Source: JAGQUL01 sp038212015
GTDB lineage: Bacteria; Actinomycetota; Thermoleophilia; Gaiellales; SKUG01
Assembly (NCBI GenBank): GCA_038212015.1
Contig: JBBQUY010000084.1
Coordinates: forward strand, 1-13,714
Reading direction: 5' to 3'
Length of the DNA stretch: 13,714 nt
Both the position numbers and the translations under genes were made by a program. Position 1 is the stretch's first letter. Each line of letters begins with the position of its first letter. This document shows positions 7,046-13,714 of this stretch, one piece after another. Under the pieces are notes generated by a model that was not told the DNA's origin, did not search any database, and was given only the letters and a program-made list of their open reading frames with translations.

Positions 7046-8605
7046 ATGCGAACTGACGCCGGCCAGGACGACGCAACCGACACGCCGGACGATGCGGACG
7101 TGACCAGGCGTCTGCTCGTGTCGGCGCTGGCGCGCGGCGCTCGACTGCTCGCCACGCCCGCGGCGATCGTCGTTGCGTGGCTCGTCGTCGTCTCCCAGTG
7201 GAACTCGAGCGACGAGCAGTTGTTCAACTGGGCGACGACGACCGCCGCGATCGTGCTGGGGGTCGTCACCGGCGCTTGGCTCCTCTCGCTGAAGTTCCCT
7301 GCACTGCGTCGAGCGCTGCTTCCCTTCGAAGGCGGGCTCGTCGTCGGGGCCGTCGTGCTTGCCGCCGCCACGCAGGGACGCGAGGTGGACATGCTCGGCG
7401 ACCGGATGGCGATCGCGTTCACGTTCGGCGTCATTGCCGCGCTGCTGCTCGCGTTCATGCAGCAGCTCGTCGCTGGTCGTCGACGAGCACGCGCCTGGCT
7501 CGGCGGGGTCGTCGTCGTGTGCATGATCGTGGGCATTGCCGTGCCGGCTACGCTCGACTGGCTGGAACGTGACACGTTGCCCGGTGTCTACGCCGTGTCC
7601 GCCGGCGAGGTCATCGCGCGTGCCACCGATGACGGGTTCCGGATCGACGACGTCTCGCTCCGATACGGCGTCTCGTCCCTCGCGACCGGGTATTTCGACG
7701 ACATGGCGCTCGCCGGGGGAAGCATCTACGCGGAATCGGTCGTGCCGATGGATCCCGCAACCGGCGAGACGTTCGATCCCGCAACCGGCGAACCGATCGC
7801 GGATCCCGCACCCGTCGGGGACTCGTCGGCATCCGGTCCGAACCTGCAGAGCGACTGGGCGCAGCTGCTCGTGCAGTCCGACGGAGCAATTCGGCTCGTC
7901 GTCACGCAGGCGGTCGCAGACGGCATCGACGAGCGAGTGATCGGATCGCTGCGCAGCGGCAGCTGCCAGACCGCTGGCGATGCGAAGGTGCTTGCGGGAT
8001 TCGACATCCCGAAGGGCACCGAATACGTCGAACGTGACCTGTCGATCACGGTCGAGGACCTGCGCCTGGGCGACCAGCTGAGTATCGTCGTCGGCACCGA
8101 GCGGCCGCTCGCGCCCACGCGTTGCCTGCAGCTGCTCACGAGTTCCGGCATCGTGCTTGCCCAGCTGGGCGCGGCGAGCTTCGTCGAGGAGTGCGTCGAG
8201 CCGCTCGACCTTCCGAGCGGCAGCGAGTACCGGGTCCGCGCGAGCAGCTTCCAGGAGCCGGCCTGCGCCAGGCGGTTCGACGAGTACTCCCGGATCTCGA
8301 GCTCGCTGCTCGTGCCCAGGTCTCGCCTCGCCGCCTATCGCAGGTGCCATCGAACGCACGAAGCGGGCATCGAGACAACCGAACGGCCGCTGCCGAACGA
8401 TGCGGTCGCAGTCACCTACCCCGACGACGTCTACGGCAGCTGCTTCTCCTTCGGAGCCAATGCGGCAACGTTGGGTGGCTTCGCGAACGCCGGTCCGGTC
8501 GTGCCGGGACCCGAGGCCGGGATCGCGTCCGTCGCTGTTCCGGCGGGGTCGATCGGCATGGCTGATTCGGCGCCGATGCCGCCGACCGAGGACCATGTTG
8601 GCTGA
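7046..8605 (+). CDS. Unrecognised five-helix membrane protein with outer domain
   Basis: A 519-residue protein I do not recognise. After an acidic cytoplasmic start (about 1-20) come about five hydrophobic helices (roughly 35-51, 62-82, 95-109, 121-141, 150-169). The remaining 350 residues lack further helices and, with an odd helix number, would lie outside if the N-terminus is inside. That part has two DPATGE units and a third degenerate DPA (236-255), six cysteines (Cys307, 360, 383, 407, 434, 466) that could form disulphides, and a Gly/Ala/Pro-rich tail (about 470-519). No enzyme motif is visible. Start choice: ATG at 7046 follows GAGGG by 8 nt and lies 4 nt after the kinase stop; the same frame is open far upstream, but that stretch overlaps the kinase and is not coding. 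Likely roles are an accessory sensor for, or target of, the two-component system; this is inference from gene order. Confidence 0.85.
   Translation: MRTDAGQDDATDTPDDADVTRRLLVSALARGARLLATPAAIVVAWLVVVSQWNSSDEQLFNWATTTAAIVLGVVTGAWLLSLKFPALRRALLPFEGGLVVGAVVLAAATQGREVDMLGDRMAIAFTFGVIAALLLAFMQQLVAGRRRARAWLGGVVVVCMIVGIAVPATLDWLERDTLPGVYAVSAGEVIARATDDGFRIDDVSLRYGVSSLATGYFDDMALAGGSIYAESVVPMDPATGETFDPATGEPIADPAPVGDSSASGPNLQSDWAQLLVQSDGAIRLVVTQAVADGIDERVIGSLRSGSCQTAGDAKVLAGFDIPKGTEYVERDLSITVEDLRLGDQLSIVVGTERPLAPTRCLQLLTSSGIVLAQLGAASFVEECVEPLDLPSGSEYRVRASSFQEPACARRFDEYSRISSSLLVPRSRLAAYRRCHRTHEAGIETTERPLPNDAVAVTYPDDVYGSCFSFGANAATLGGFANAGPVVPGPEAGIASVAVPAGSIGMADSAPMPPTEDHVG
7751..7791 (+). repeat. 24-bp-period coding repeat (DPATGE)
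   Basis: A 17-bp sequence beginning GATCCCGCAACC occurs at 7751-7767 and again at 7775-7791. A 9-bp remnant follows at 7802-7810. The period is 24 bp, so the reading frame is kept, and each unit encodes DPATGE plus two residues. It sits in the linker between the membrane helices and the outer domain. Such in-frame repeats can change copy number by slippage. Confidence 0.7.
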
Positions 8606-8639
8606 CGCGCGCCAGTTCTCCTCGCAGGGCGTCGTCGGC

Positions 8640-8648
8640 TGCTAGTCT
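8640..8648 (+). promoter_or_regulatory. Extended -10 promoter candidate for fadA-fadB
   Basis: TGCTAGTCT has the extended -10 form TGn-TAnnnT. It sits 35 nt after the membrane-protein stop and 78 nt before the fadA start. A clear -35 hexamer is not seen, which is common for extended -10 promoters. Transcription would begin near 8655, so both inverted repeats at 8658-8701 would lie in the untranslated leader. Confidence 0.4.
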
Positions 8649-8657
8649 CGGTCCATA

Positions 8658-8679
8658 CACGCGCGCACGCACGCGCGTG
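8658..8679. promoter_or_regulatory. 8-bp inverted repeat in alternating purine-pyrimidine tract
   Basis: CACGCGCG (8658-8665) and CGCGCGTG (8672-8679) are perfect inverted arms around CACGCA. The 24 bases 8656-8679 strictly alternate pyrimidine and purine, a composition that favours Z-DNA under negative supercoiling. It would be an operator or a leader hairpin for fadA-fadB. Confidence 0.4.
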
Positions 8680-8685
8680 AGTCGC

Positions 8686-8701
8686 CGTCACGTCCGTGAC
8701 G
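8686..8701. promoter_or_regulatory. 7-bp perfect inverted repeat before fadA
   Basis: CGTCACG (8686-8692) and CGTGACG (8695-8701) flank TC. The 2-bp spacing suits a dimeric repressor site better than an RNA hairpin. It ends 25 nt before the fadA start and next to the ribosome-binding region, so binding would block transcription or elongation. It does not resemble the site upstream of SCP2. Confidence 0.4.
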
Positions 8702-8726
8702 ACACACACGAGGAGCGAGGTTCCCG

Positions 8727-9941
8727 ATGCCCGAGGCCTTCATCTACGACGCGATCCGCACGCCACGCGGACGCGGCAAGAAGTCCGGATCCCTGTACGA
8801 GGTCAAGCCCGTCTCGCTCGTCGGCGGACTGCTGCAGGAGCTTCCGAGTCGAAATCCCAACCTCATCACCAACGAGGTCGATGACGTCATCCTCGGCTGC
8901 GTCACACCGGTCGGTGACCAGGGCGCTGACATAGCCCGCACCGCGGTGCTCGCAAGCGGGTTCGGCGAGCAGGTCGCTGGCGTGTCGCTCAATCGCTTCT
9001 GCGCGTCCGGCCTGGAAGCCGTCAACCAGGCGGCCGCGCGCGTGTGCAGCGGCTGGGAGGACCTGATCGTCGCTGGCGGCGTCGAGTCGATGAGCCGCGT
9101 GCCGATGGCGTCGGACGGTGGCGCCTGGGCGATGGATCCCGAGACCTCGCTCAACACGTCGTTCGTGCCCCAGGGCATCAGCGCCGACCTCATCGCGACC
9201 ATCGAAGGCTATGACCGCCAGGCGGTCGACGAGTATGCGGTGCTCTCCCAGGATCGTGCAGCGACCGCGGTCGCCGAGGGACGATTCGCGAAGTCGCTGG
9301 TACCGGTCGTCGACCACAGCGGCCTGACTGTCCTGGACCACGACGAGCACATGCGTCCCGGTACGACGGTGGAAAGCCTGTCGAGTCTCAACCCCTCGTT
9401 CGAGGCCATGGGCGAGATGGGCGGCTTCAATGCAGTCGCGCTCCAGGAATTCGTCGAGGTCGAGAAGATCGAGCACGTCCACCATGCCGGCAACAGCTCC
9501 GGGATCGTCGACGGCGCAGGTCTCGTGCTCATCGGCAATGAAGCGGCCGGCACCCGGCACGGACTGACTCCGCGCGCACGAATCGTGTCAGTCGCAGTGA
9601 CCGGCTCCAACCCCACGATCATGCTGACCGGCCCGGCACCCGCCGCGAAAAAGGCGCTCGCCAAGGCCGGAATGACGATGGAAGACATCGACCTGGTCGA
9701 GATGAACGAAGCGTTCGCGGCCGTCGTGCTCAAGTTCCTGAGCGACATGGGGGACTTCCCGGTCGAGCGCACCAACGTCAATGGCGGCGCGATCGCGCTC
9801 GGTCACCCGCTCGGCGCGACCGGCGCGATGATCCTCGGCACGCTCGTCGACGAACTCGAACGCACGCAGAAGCGCTTCGGCCTCGCCACCCTGTGCATCG
9901 GTGGCGGCATGGGCGTCGCCACGATCGTCGAACGCGTCTGA
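8727..9941 (+). CDS. fadA: Acetyl-CoA C-acyltransferase (thiolase, FadA type)
   Basis: A 404-residue thiolase that cleaves 3-ketoacyl-CoA with CoA to give acetyl-CoA and a shortened acyl-CoA, the last beta-oxidation step. Seen: the nucleophile Cys92 in LNRFCASGLEAVN, MNEAF (326-330), His360 in ALGHPLGATGAM and the second catalytic Cys390 in TLCIGGGMG; all catalytic residues are intact and the length is normal. The start VDDVILGCVTPVGDQGADIA and the whole N-terminus recall the mycobacterial FadA of the trifunctional enzyme, as remembered rather than searched. Start: ATG with AGGAG 11 nt and GCGAGG 6 nt upstream. The fadB gene follows after 58 nt, the same fadA-fadB order as in mycobacteria, so the two products probably form one FadA/FadB complex that hands intermediates between active sites. 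A synthetic role is possible but unlikely in this company. Confidence 0.95.
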   Translation: MPEAFIYDAIRTPRGRGKKSGSLYEVKPVSLVGGLLQELPSRNPNLITNEVDDVILGCVTPVGDQGADIARTAVLASGFGEQVAGVSLNRFCASGLEAVNQAAARVCSGWEDLIVAGGVESMSRVPMASDGGAWAMDPETSLNTSFVPQGISADLIATIEGYDRQAVDEYAVLSQDRAATAVAEGRFAKSLVPVVDHSGLTVLDHDEHMRPGTTVESLSSLNPSFEAMGEMGGFNAVALQEFVEVEKIEHVHHAGNSSGIVDGAGLVLIGNEAAGTRHGLTPRARIVSVAVTGSNPTIMLTGPAPAAKKALAKAGMTMEDIDLVEMNEAFAAVVLKFLSDMGDFPVERTNVNGGAIALGHPLGATGAMILGTLVDELERTQKRFGLATLCIGGGMGVATIVERV

Positions 9942-9999
9942 CGCGCCTCGTCACGCGCCGCCCGTCACCACCGCATACGACACAGGAGCTTCCAGCACC

Positions 10000-12219
10000 A
10001 TGACCACCACCGCACCGAGCCCCGCCGCCGACGCAGTCCGCTACGACATCGCCGACGGCATCGTCACGCTCACGATCGACGATCCGAACCAGAGCGTGAA
10101 CACGATGAACGCCGCGTACATCGAGTCGTTCGAGGCCGCGGTGAACCGTCTCGCCGACGAGATCGCCGCGGACAAGGACGCAGTCAAGGGCGTCATCGTC
10201 ACGTCCGGCAAGAAGACGTTTTTCGCGGGCGGCGACCTGAAGCTGTTCCAGCAGGCAACCAAGGCGGACGCTCCGCGGCTGTTCGGCGAGGTCGAGCGCG
10301 TCAAGGCGACGCTGCGTCGGCTCGAGACGATCGGCAAGCCCGTGGTGGCGGCGATCAACGGCGCGGCGCTCGGCGGCGGGTACGAGATCGCGCTCGCGAC
10401 GCACCACCGCATCGCCGCCGCCGGTCGCTACGAGATCGGCCTGCCCGAGGCGAACCTCGGACTGCTGCCGGGCGGCGGCGGCGTGACGCGCACGGTGCGC
10501 ATGTTCGGCATCCAGGAAGCGCTGATGGGGGTCCTCGTCAAGGGACCGGGGCCGCAGTTCTCGCCCGACAAGGCGCTGGAGAAGGGGCTCGTCGACCAGG
10601 TCGTTCCGGCCGACGAGCTGCTGTCGGCCGCGCGCACCTGGATCGAGGAGCACGCGAGCGACCGCGATGCGCGCACCCAGCCCTGGGATCGCGACGGCTA
10701 CCGCATTCCCGGCGGTGCGCCGCAGAGCCCGAAGCTCGCGATGATGCTGCCGGCGTTTCCCGCGAACCTGCGCAAGCAGGTGAAGGGCGCCGACTACCGC
10801 GCCCCGAAGGCGATTCTCGCCGTCGCGGTGGAAGGCGCGCAGGTGGACTTCGACACCGCGTCACGGATCGAGTCGCGGTACTTCGTGGAGCTCGCGGTCG
10901 GTCAGCAGTCCAAGAACATGACCAAGGCGTTCTTCTTCGACCTCACCGCGATCAGCTCCGGCAACTCGCGCCCCGAGGGCATCGAGAAGCGGACGTTCAC
11001 CAAGGTCGGCGTGATCGGCGCCGGCATGATGGGTGCCGGCATCGCCTACGTCAGCGCGAAGGCGGGCATCGACGTGGTGCTCAAGGACGTCTCGGTCGAA
11101 GCTGCCGAGAAGGGCAAGGCCTACAGCGAATCGCTCGTCAAGAAGGGCGTGCAGCGCGGCAAGGTCACCCAGGAAAAGGGCGACGAGCTGCTCGCACGCA
11201 TCACGCCGACGGCCGACTACGCCGACCTCGAGGGCGTCGACATCGTGATCGAGGCGGTCTTCGAGAGCGAAGAGCTCAAGAAGGGCGTGTTCGCGGAACT
11301 CGAGTCGGTGGTGCTGCCCGATGCGCTGCTCGGCTCGAACACCTCGACGCTGCCGATCACCAACCTGCAGCAGGGCGTCGAGCGCACGAAGGACTTCATC
11401 GGCATCCACTTCTTCTCGCCGGTCGACAAGATGCAGCTCGTCGAGATCATCGCGGGCAAGGACACGGGCGACGAGGCGATCGCCCACGCGCTCGACTACG
11501 TCCAGCAGATCCGCAAGATCCCGATCGTGGTGAACGACTCGCGCGGCTTCTTCACGAGCCGCGTGATCGGGAAGTTCATCAACGAGGGCATCCGCATGCT
11601 CTCCGAAGGAGTCAATCCCGTCGCGCTCGAGCGCGCTGCGGTCATGGCCGGCTTCCCGACGGGCGTGCTGCAGCTGAGCGACGAGCTCAACCTCGAGCTC
11701 ATGAAGAAGATCGGGCTCGCGACGAAGGCGGCCGTCGAGGCCGAGGGTGGCACGTACGTGCCCGAGCCCGCTGACGAGGTCGTCGAGTGGATGCTCGAGC
11801 AGGGGCGTGGCGGCAAGCTCGCCGGGGCCGGCTTCTACGAGTACGACGAGCGCGGCTCGCGCCTGGGTCTCTGGGACGGCCTGGCATCGAAGTTCCCGCA
11901 GGCCGCTGATCAGCCGAGCGTGCGGGACATCCAGGAGCGACTGACGTTCTCGATGTCTCTCGACACGATCCGCCTGTTCGAGGAGGGCGTGCTGCGCACG
12001 GTACCCGACGCGAACATCGGCAGCGTATTCGGCATCGGTTTCCCGCCCATGCACGGCGGCGCGATTCAGTACGTCAACGGCTACGAAGCCGCAGACGGCT
12101 CGCTCGGCGTGGCCGCGTTCGCCGCGCGTGCGACGGAGCTTGCAGCGACGTACGGCGATCGCTTCGACCCGCCCGCCTCGCTCGTCGAGAAGGCCGCGTC
12201 CAGCGCGATCTTCGAGTAG
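10000..12219 (+). CDS. fadB: Fatty-acid oxidation multifunctional protein: enoyl-CoA hydratase / 3-hydroxyacyl-CoA dehydrogenase
   Basis: A 739-residue fusion that hydrates trans-2-enoyl-CoA and then oxidises the L-3-hydroxyacyl-CoA with NAD+. The N-terminal crotonase domain (about 12-200) has the oxyanion-hole stretch FFAGGDLKLF and the two catalytic acids Glu129 (GGGYEIAL) and Glu150 (GLPEANLGLLPGGGG). After a linker comes the NAD-binding fold with GVIGAGMMGAGIAYVSAKAG (337-356), SNTSTLPI (446-453), and the dehydrogenase dyad His470/Glu482 in GIHFFSPVDKMQLVEII. The C-terminal helical domains run from about 512 (VNDSRGFFTSR) to the end. Both active sites are intact. Start choice: ATG at 10000 with AGGAG 11 nt upstream; a further-upstream in-frame ATG would overlap the thiolase gene and add 33 non-family residues. 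With fadA it should form a trifunctional beta-oxidation complex of the mycobacterial kind (family knowledge). Confidence 0.96.
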   Translation: MTTTAPSPAADAVRYDIADGIVTLTIDDPNQSVNTMNAAYIESFEAAVNRLADEIAADKDAVKGVIVTSGKKTFFAGGDLKLFQQATKADAPRLFGEVERVKATLRRLETIGKPVVAAINGAALGGGYEIALATHHRIAAAGRYEIGLPEANLGLLPGGGGVTRTVRMFGIQEALMGVLVKGPGPQFSPDKALEKGLVDQVVPADELLSAARTWIEEHASDRDARTQPWDRDGYRIPGGAPQSPKLAMMLPAFPANLRKQVKGADYRAPKAILAVAVEGAQVDFDTASRIESRYFVELAVGQQSKNMTKAFFFDLTAISSGNSRPEGIEKRTFTKVGVIGAGMMGAGIAYVSAKAGIDVVLKDVSVEAAEKGKAYSESLVKKGVQRGKVTQEKGDELLARITPTADYADLEGVDIVIEAVFESEELKKGVFAELESVVLPDALLGSNTSTLPITNLQQGVERTKDFIGIHFFSPVDKMQLVEIIAGKDTGDEAIAHALDYVQQIRKIPIVVNDSRGFFTSRVIGKFINEGIRMLSEGVNPVALERAAVMAGFPTGVLQLSDELNLELMKKIGLATKAAVEAEGGTYVPEPADEVVEWMLEQGRGGKLAGAGFYEYDERGSRLGLWDGLASKFPQAADQPSVRDIQERLTFSMSLDTIRLFEEGVLRTVPDANIGSVFGIGFPPMHGGAIQYVNGYEAADGSLGVAAFAARATELAATYGDRFDPPASLVEKAASSAIFE

Positions 12220-12226
12220 TCAGGCT

Positions 12227-12287
12227 CGGTCGCGCTCGAATATCGGCGGCGTCGTGCATTCGGTTCCTCGCGACCGGGTAGCGACCG
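12227..12287. promoter_or_regulatory. Inverted and direct repeats before the third acyl-CoA dehydrogenase
   Basis: CGGTCGCG (12227-12234) is inverted at 12269-12276 as CGCGACCG. GCGACCG is also directly repeated at 12270-12276 and 12281-12287 (11-bp period, one helical turn), ending 3 nt before the start codon. Together these three half-sites could be an operator. The 71-nt gap is small enough for read-through from fadB. Confidence 0.3.
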
Positions 12288-12290
12288 TCT

Positions 12291-13514
12291 GTGGATACCA
12301 TCACCGAGCCCGAGCAGGGCATCAACCGCATCACCTTCGCCCGCACCGACGAGCAGCGCGAGTTGGTTGCCGTCGCCCACGCATTCGCGAAGGAGCGGCT
12401 GCGCCCCGCGGCCGACGAGATGCAGCGCGAGATGACCGAGCACGGATTCGGCGCGTGGAAGGTTCCGGACGGGCTGCTCGCCGAAGCCGCCGGAGCCGGA
12501 CTGCTGACCTATGCGATCCCCGAGCCGCACGGCAGCGGCATCGACTCGGTCACCTGCTCGATGCTCATGGAGGAGCTCACCTGGGGCGACCCGGGCCTCG
12601 CCTCGCTGTTCGGAAGTGCACAGCTGTTCGCGGGCGGCCTGCTCGCCGCAGGCGACGGACTGGATCCGGCGGTCCGCGACCACTGGCTCGGCAAGGTCTG
12701 CGCGCCCGACGGCGCCTACGCAGCAATCGCGTTCAGCGAGCCGCACGCCGGCAGCGACCTGGCGAGCATCCGTACCCGAGCCGAGCGAGACGGGGACGAG
12801 TGGGTGCTCTCGGGCGAGAAGACCTGGATCACCGGTGCGATGCCGGGCACGACCGCGATGCTGGTGTTCGCCCGAACCGGTGAAGACGGCGCAGGCGGCA
12901 TCAGCGCGTTCATCGTGCCGGGCGACGCCGAAGGCCTGGCGTTCCAGAAGCTCGACCTGCTCGGGCTGCGCACGTCCTACACCGGACAGGTGTTTCTCGA
13001 CGGCGTACGAGTGCCGGCCGACCACGTGGTGGGCGGCGTCGACGCCGGATTCCTCGTCGCGATGCGGTTCTTCGCGCACTCGCGCCCGCAGGTCGCAGCC
13101 TCTGCGCTCGGCATCGCGCGCGCGGCGTTCGAACACGCCGTCGAATACGCGAACGAGCGCGAGGCGTTCGGCAAGCCGATCATGAACCGCCAGGGCGTGT
13201 CGTTCCTGCTCGCCGACATGGGCATGCGCATCGAAGCAGCCCGCGCGCTCGTGCTGCGCGCCTGCGATGCCGTCGATCGCGGCGAAGACGTCGGGCTCGT
13301 CGGCTCCTACGCCAAGGCGTTCGCAAGCGACGTGGCGATGCAGGTCACGACCGACGCCGTGCAGGTGATGGGCGGCGCGGGCCTGTCCACCGATCACCCG
13401 GTCGAGCGGTGGATGCGCGACGCGAAGGTCCTGCAGATCGTCGAAGGCACCAACCAGGTGCAGCGGCTCATCGCATCGCGCTACTACTCGCAGGGCATGG
13501 TGACCGTTCCGTGA
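12291..13514 (+). CDS. Acyl-CoA dehydrogenase
   Basis: A 407-residue FAD enzyme that dehydrogenates an acyl-CoA. It has diverged from the other two here: the FAD signature is AFSEPHAGSD (147-156) with Ser where they have Thr, FFAHSRPQVAASALG (260-274), and the C-terminal DAKVLQIVEGTNQVQR, in which Glu385 is the expected catalytic base and Val replaces the usual Tyr before it. EEL(T)WGDPGLASLFGSAQLF (94-113) shapes the acyl pocket and differs from the others, so a different substrate is likely, but which one cannot be read. Start: GTG at 12291; it gives a normal family N-terminus, and the next in-frame Met (residue 44) would cut into the first helix. Only a weak GGGTAG lies upstream. The stop overlaps the next GTG by 4 nt, so the crotonase downstream is translationally coupled and may act on its product. 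Confidence 0.94.
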   Translation: MDTITEPEQGINRITFARTDEQRELVAVAHAFAKERLRPAADEMQREMTEHGFGAWKVPDGLLAEAAGAGLLTYAIPEPHGSGIDSVTCSMLMEELTWGDPGLASLFGSAQLFAGGLLAAGDGLDPAVRDHWLGKVCAPDGAYAAIAFSEPHAGSDLASIRTRAERDGDEWVLSGEKTWITGAMPGTTAMLVFARTGEDGAGGISAFIVPGDAEGLAFQKLDLLGLRTSYTGQVFLDGVRVPADHVVGGVDAGFLVAMRFFAHSRPQVAASALGIARAAFEHAVEYANEREAFGKPIMNRQGVSFLLADMGMRIEAARALVLRACDAVDRGEDVGLVGSYAKAFASDVAMQVTTDAVQVMGGAGLSTDHPVERWMRDAKVLQIVEGTNQVQRLIASRYYSQGMVTVP

Positions 13515-13714
13515 CGAGGGCGTACGCCGCAATCAACGTCATTCGCGACGGCGCGATCGCAATCGTCGAGCTGGACAACCCGCCGCTCTGGGCGTGTTCC
13601 ATTGGTTGCTGCCAGTCATCACGCTCGACGTGGGCAGGGAGCTGAAGGCGGCGTGCGTGGAGTTCGCCGCCGACTCCGACGTACGCGTCGTCGTGTTCCG
13701 TTCGGCACATCGAG
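13511..13714 (+). pseudogene. Enoyl-CoA hydratase/isomerase family protein, 5' part, frame broken
   Basis: The start of a crotonase-family gene running off the window. From the GTG at 13511 (overlapping the dehydrogenase stop) the frame reads YAAINVIRDGAIAIVELDNP, a typical crotonase first strand. It then turns to non-family sequence at about 13589 (WACSIGCC) and stops at 13643-13645. Shifting frame at about 13586-13589 restores family-like sequence, GVFHWLLPVITLDVGRELKA and then SDVRVVVFRSAHR, open to the window end. The break lies in a CTCT run, which fits a 2-bp insertion (or 1-bp deletion). Either the gene is disrupted or the assembly has an error there. If intact, it would hydrate or isomerise an enoyl-CoA, perhaps one made by the coupled dehydrogenase. 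The catalytic glutamates lie beyond the window. Confidence 0.75.

Noticed and set aside
7025..8596. Minus-strand open frame opposite the membrane protein
   Set aside because: The product is Arg/Asp/Gly-rich with no hydrophobic or domain pattern. The plus strand has ordered membrane helices and a good ribosome-binding site.
12081..13532. Minus-strand open frame opposite fadB's end and the third dehydrogenase
   Set aside because: It spans two real genes on the other strand and shows no family features.

Overview
The window comes from a very GC-rich bacterium whose codons mostly end in G or C. It uses GTG starts, 4-nt gene overlaps and TAnnnT-type -10 elements. The thiolase and the fused hydratase/dehydrogenase look most like the FadA/FadB trifunctional-enzyme pair of mycobacteria, recalled from memory. 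I therefore infer an actinomycetote (Actinobacteria in the broad sense); the genus cannot be read from this sequence. Most of the window is a fatty-acid beta-oxidation locus.

Left part, minus strand (219-2946). This holds an acyl-CoA dehydrogenase that may be made from a leaderless mRNA. Upstream of it lies a 404-residue protein I do not recognise by family, but which carries a HETHH zinc-protease motif. The 295 bases between them hold two identical 47-bp repeats, each with palindromic arms, and a hairpin over the protease stop codon.

Divergent control region (2947-3248). It holds a 22-bp perfect palindrome on the protease side. On the other side is an AT-rich near-palindrome with the layout TGAnTGAnnnnTCAnTCA, which matches the known operator layout of FadR-type TetR repressors of fatty-acid breakdown. 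It sits just upstream of an SCP2 lipid-binding protein gene (3249-3575), which is followed by a strong hairpin, a second acyl-CoA dehydrogenase (3711-4904) and a terminator-like hairpin.

Middle part (5024-8605). A tightly packed trio encodes an OmpR-type response regulator, a membrane histidine kinase, and an unrecognised five-helix membrane protein with a large cysteine-containing outer domain. The genes overlap or lie 4 nt apart, so they probably act together. The signal is unknown.

Right part (8606-13714). An extended -10 promoter and a leader with two inverted repeats precede fadA (thiolase) and fadB (enoyl-CoA hydratase plus 3-hydroxyacyl-CoA dehydrogenase). A third acyl-CoA dehydrogenase and a translationally overlapping enoyl-CoA hydratase follow; the latter has a reading-frame break near the window edge. 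Together the window encodes every step of a beta-oxidation turn: acyl-CoA dehydrogenases for step 1, FadB for steps 2 and 3, and FadA for thiolysis. The SCP2 protein is a possible lipid or acyl-CoA carrier.
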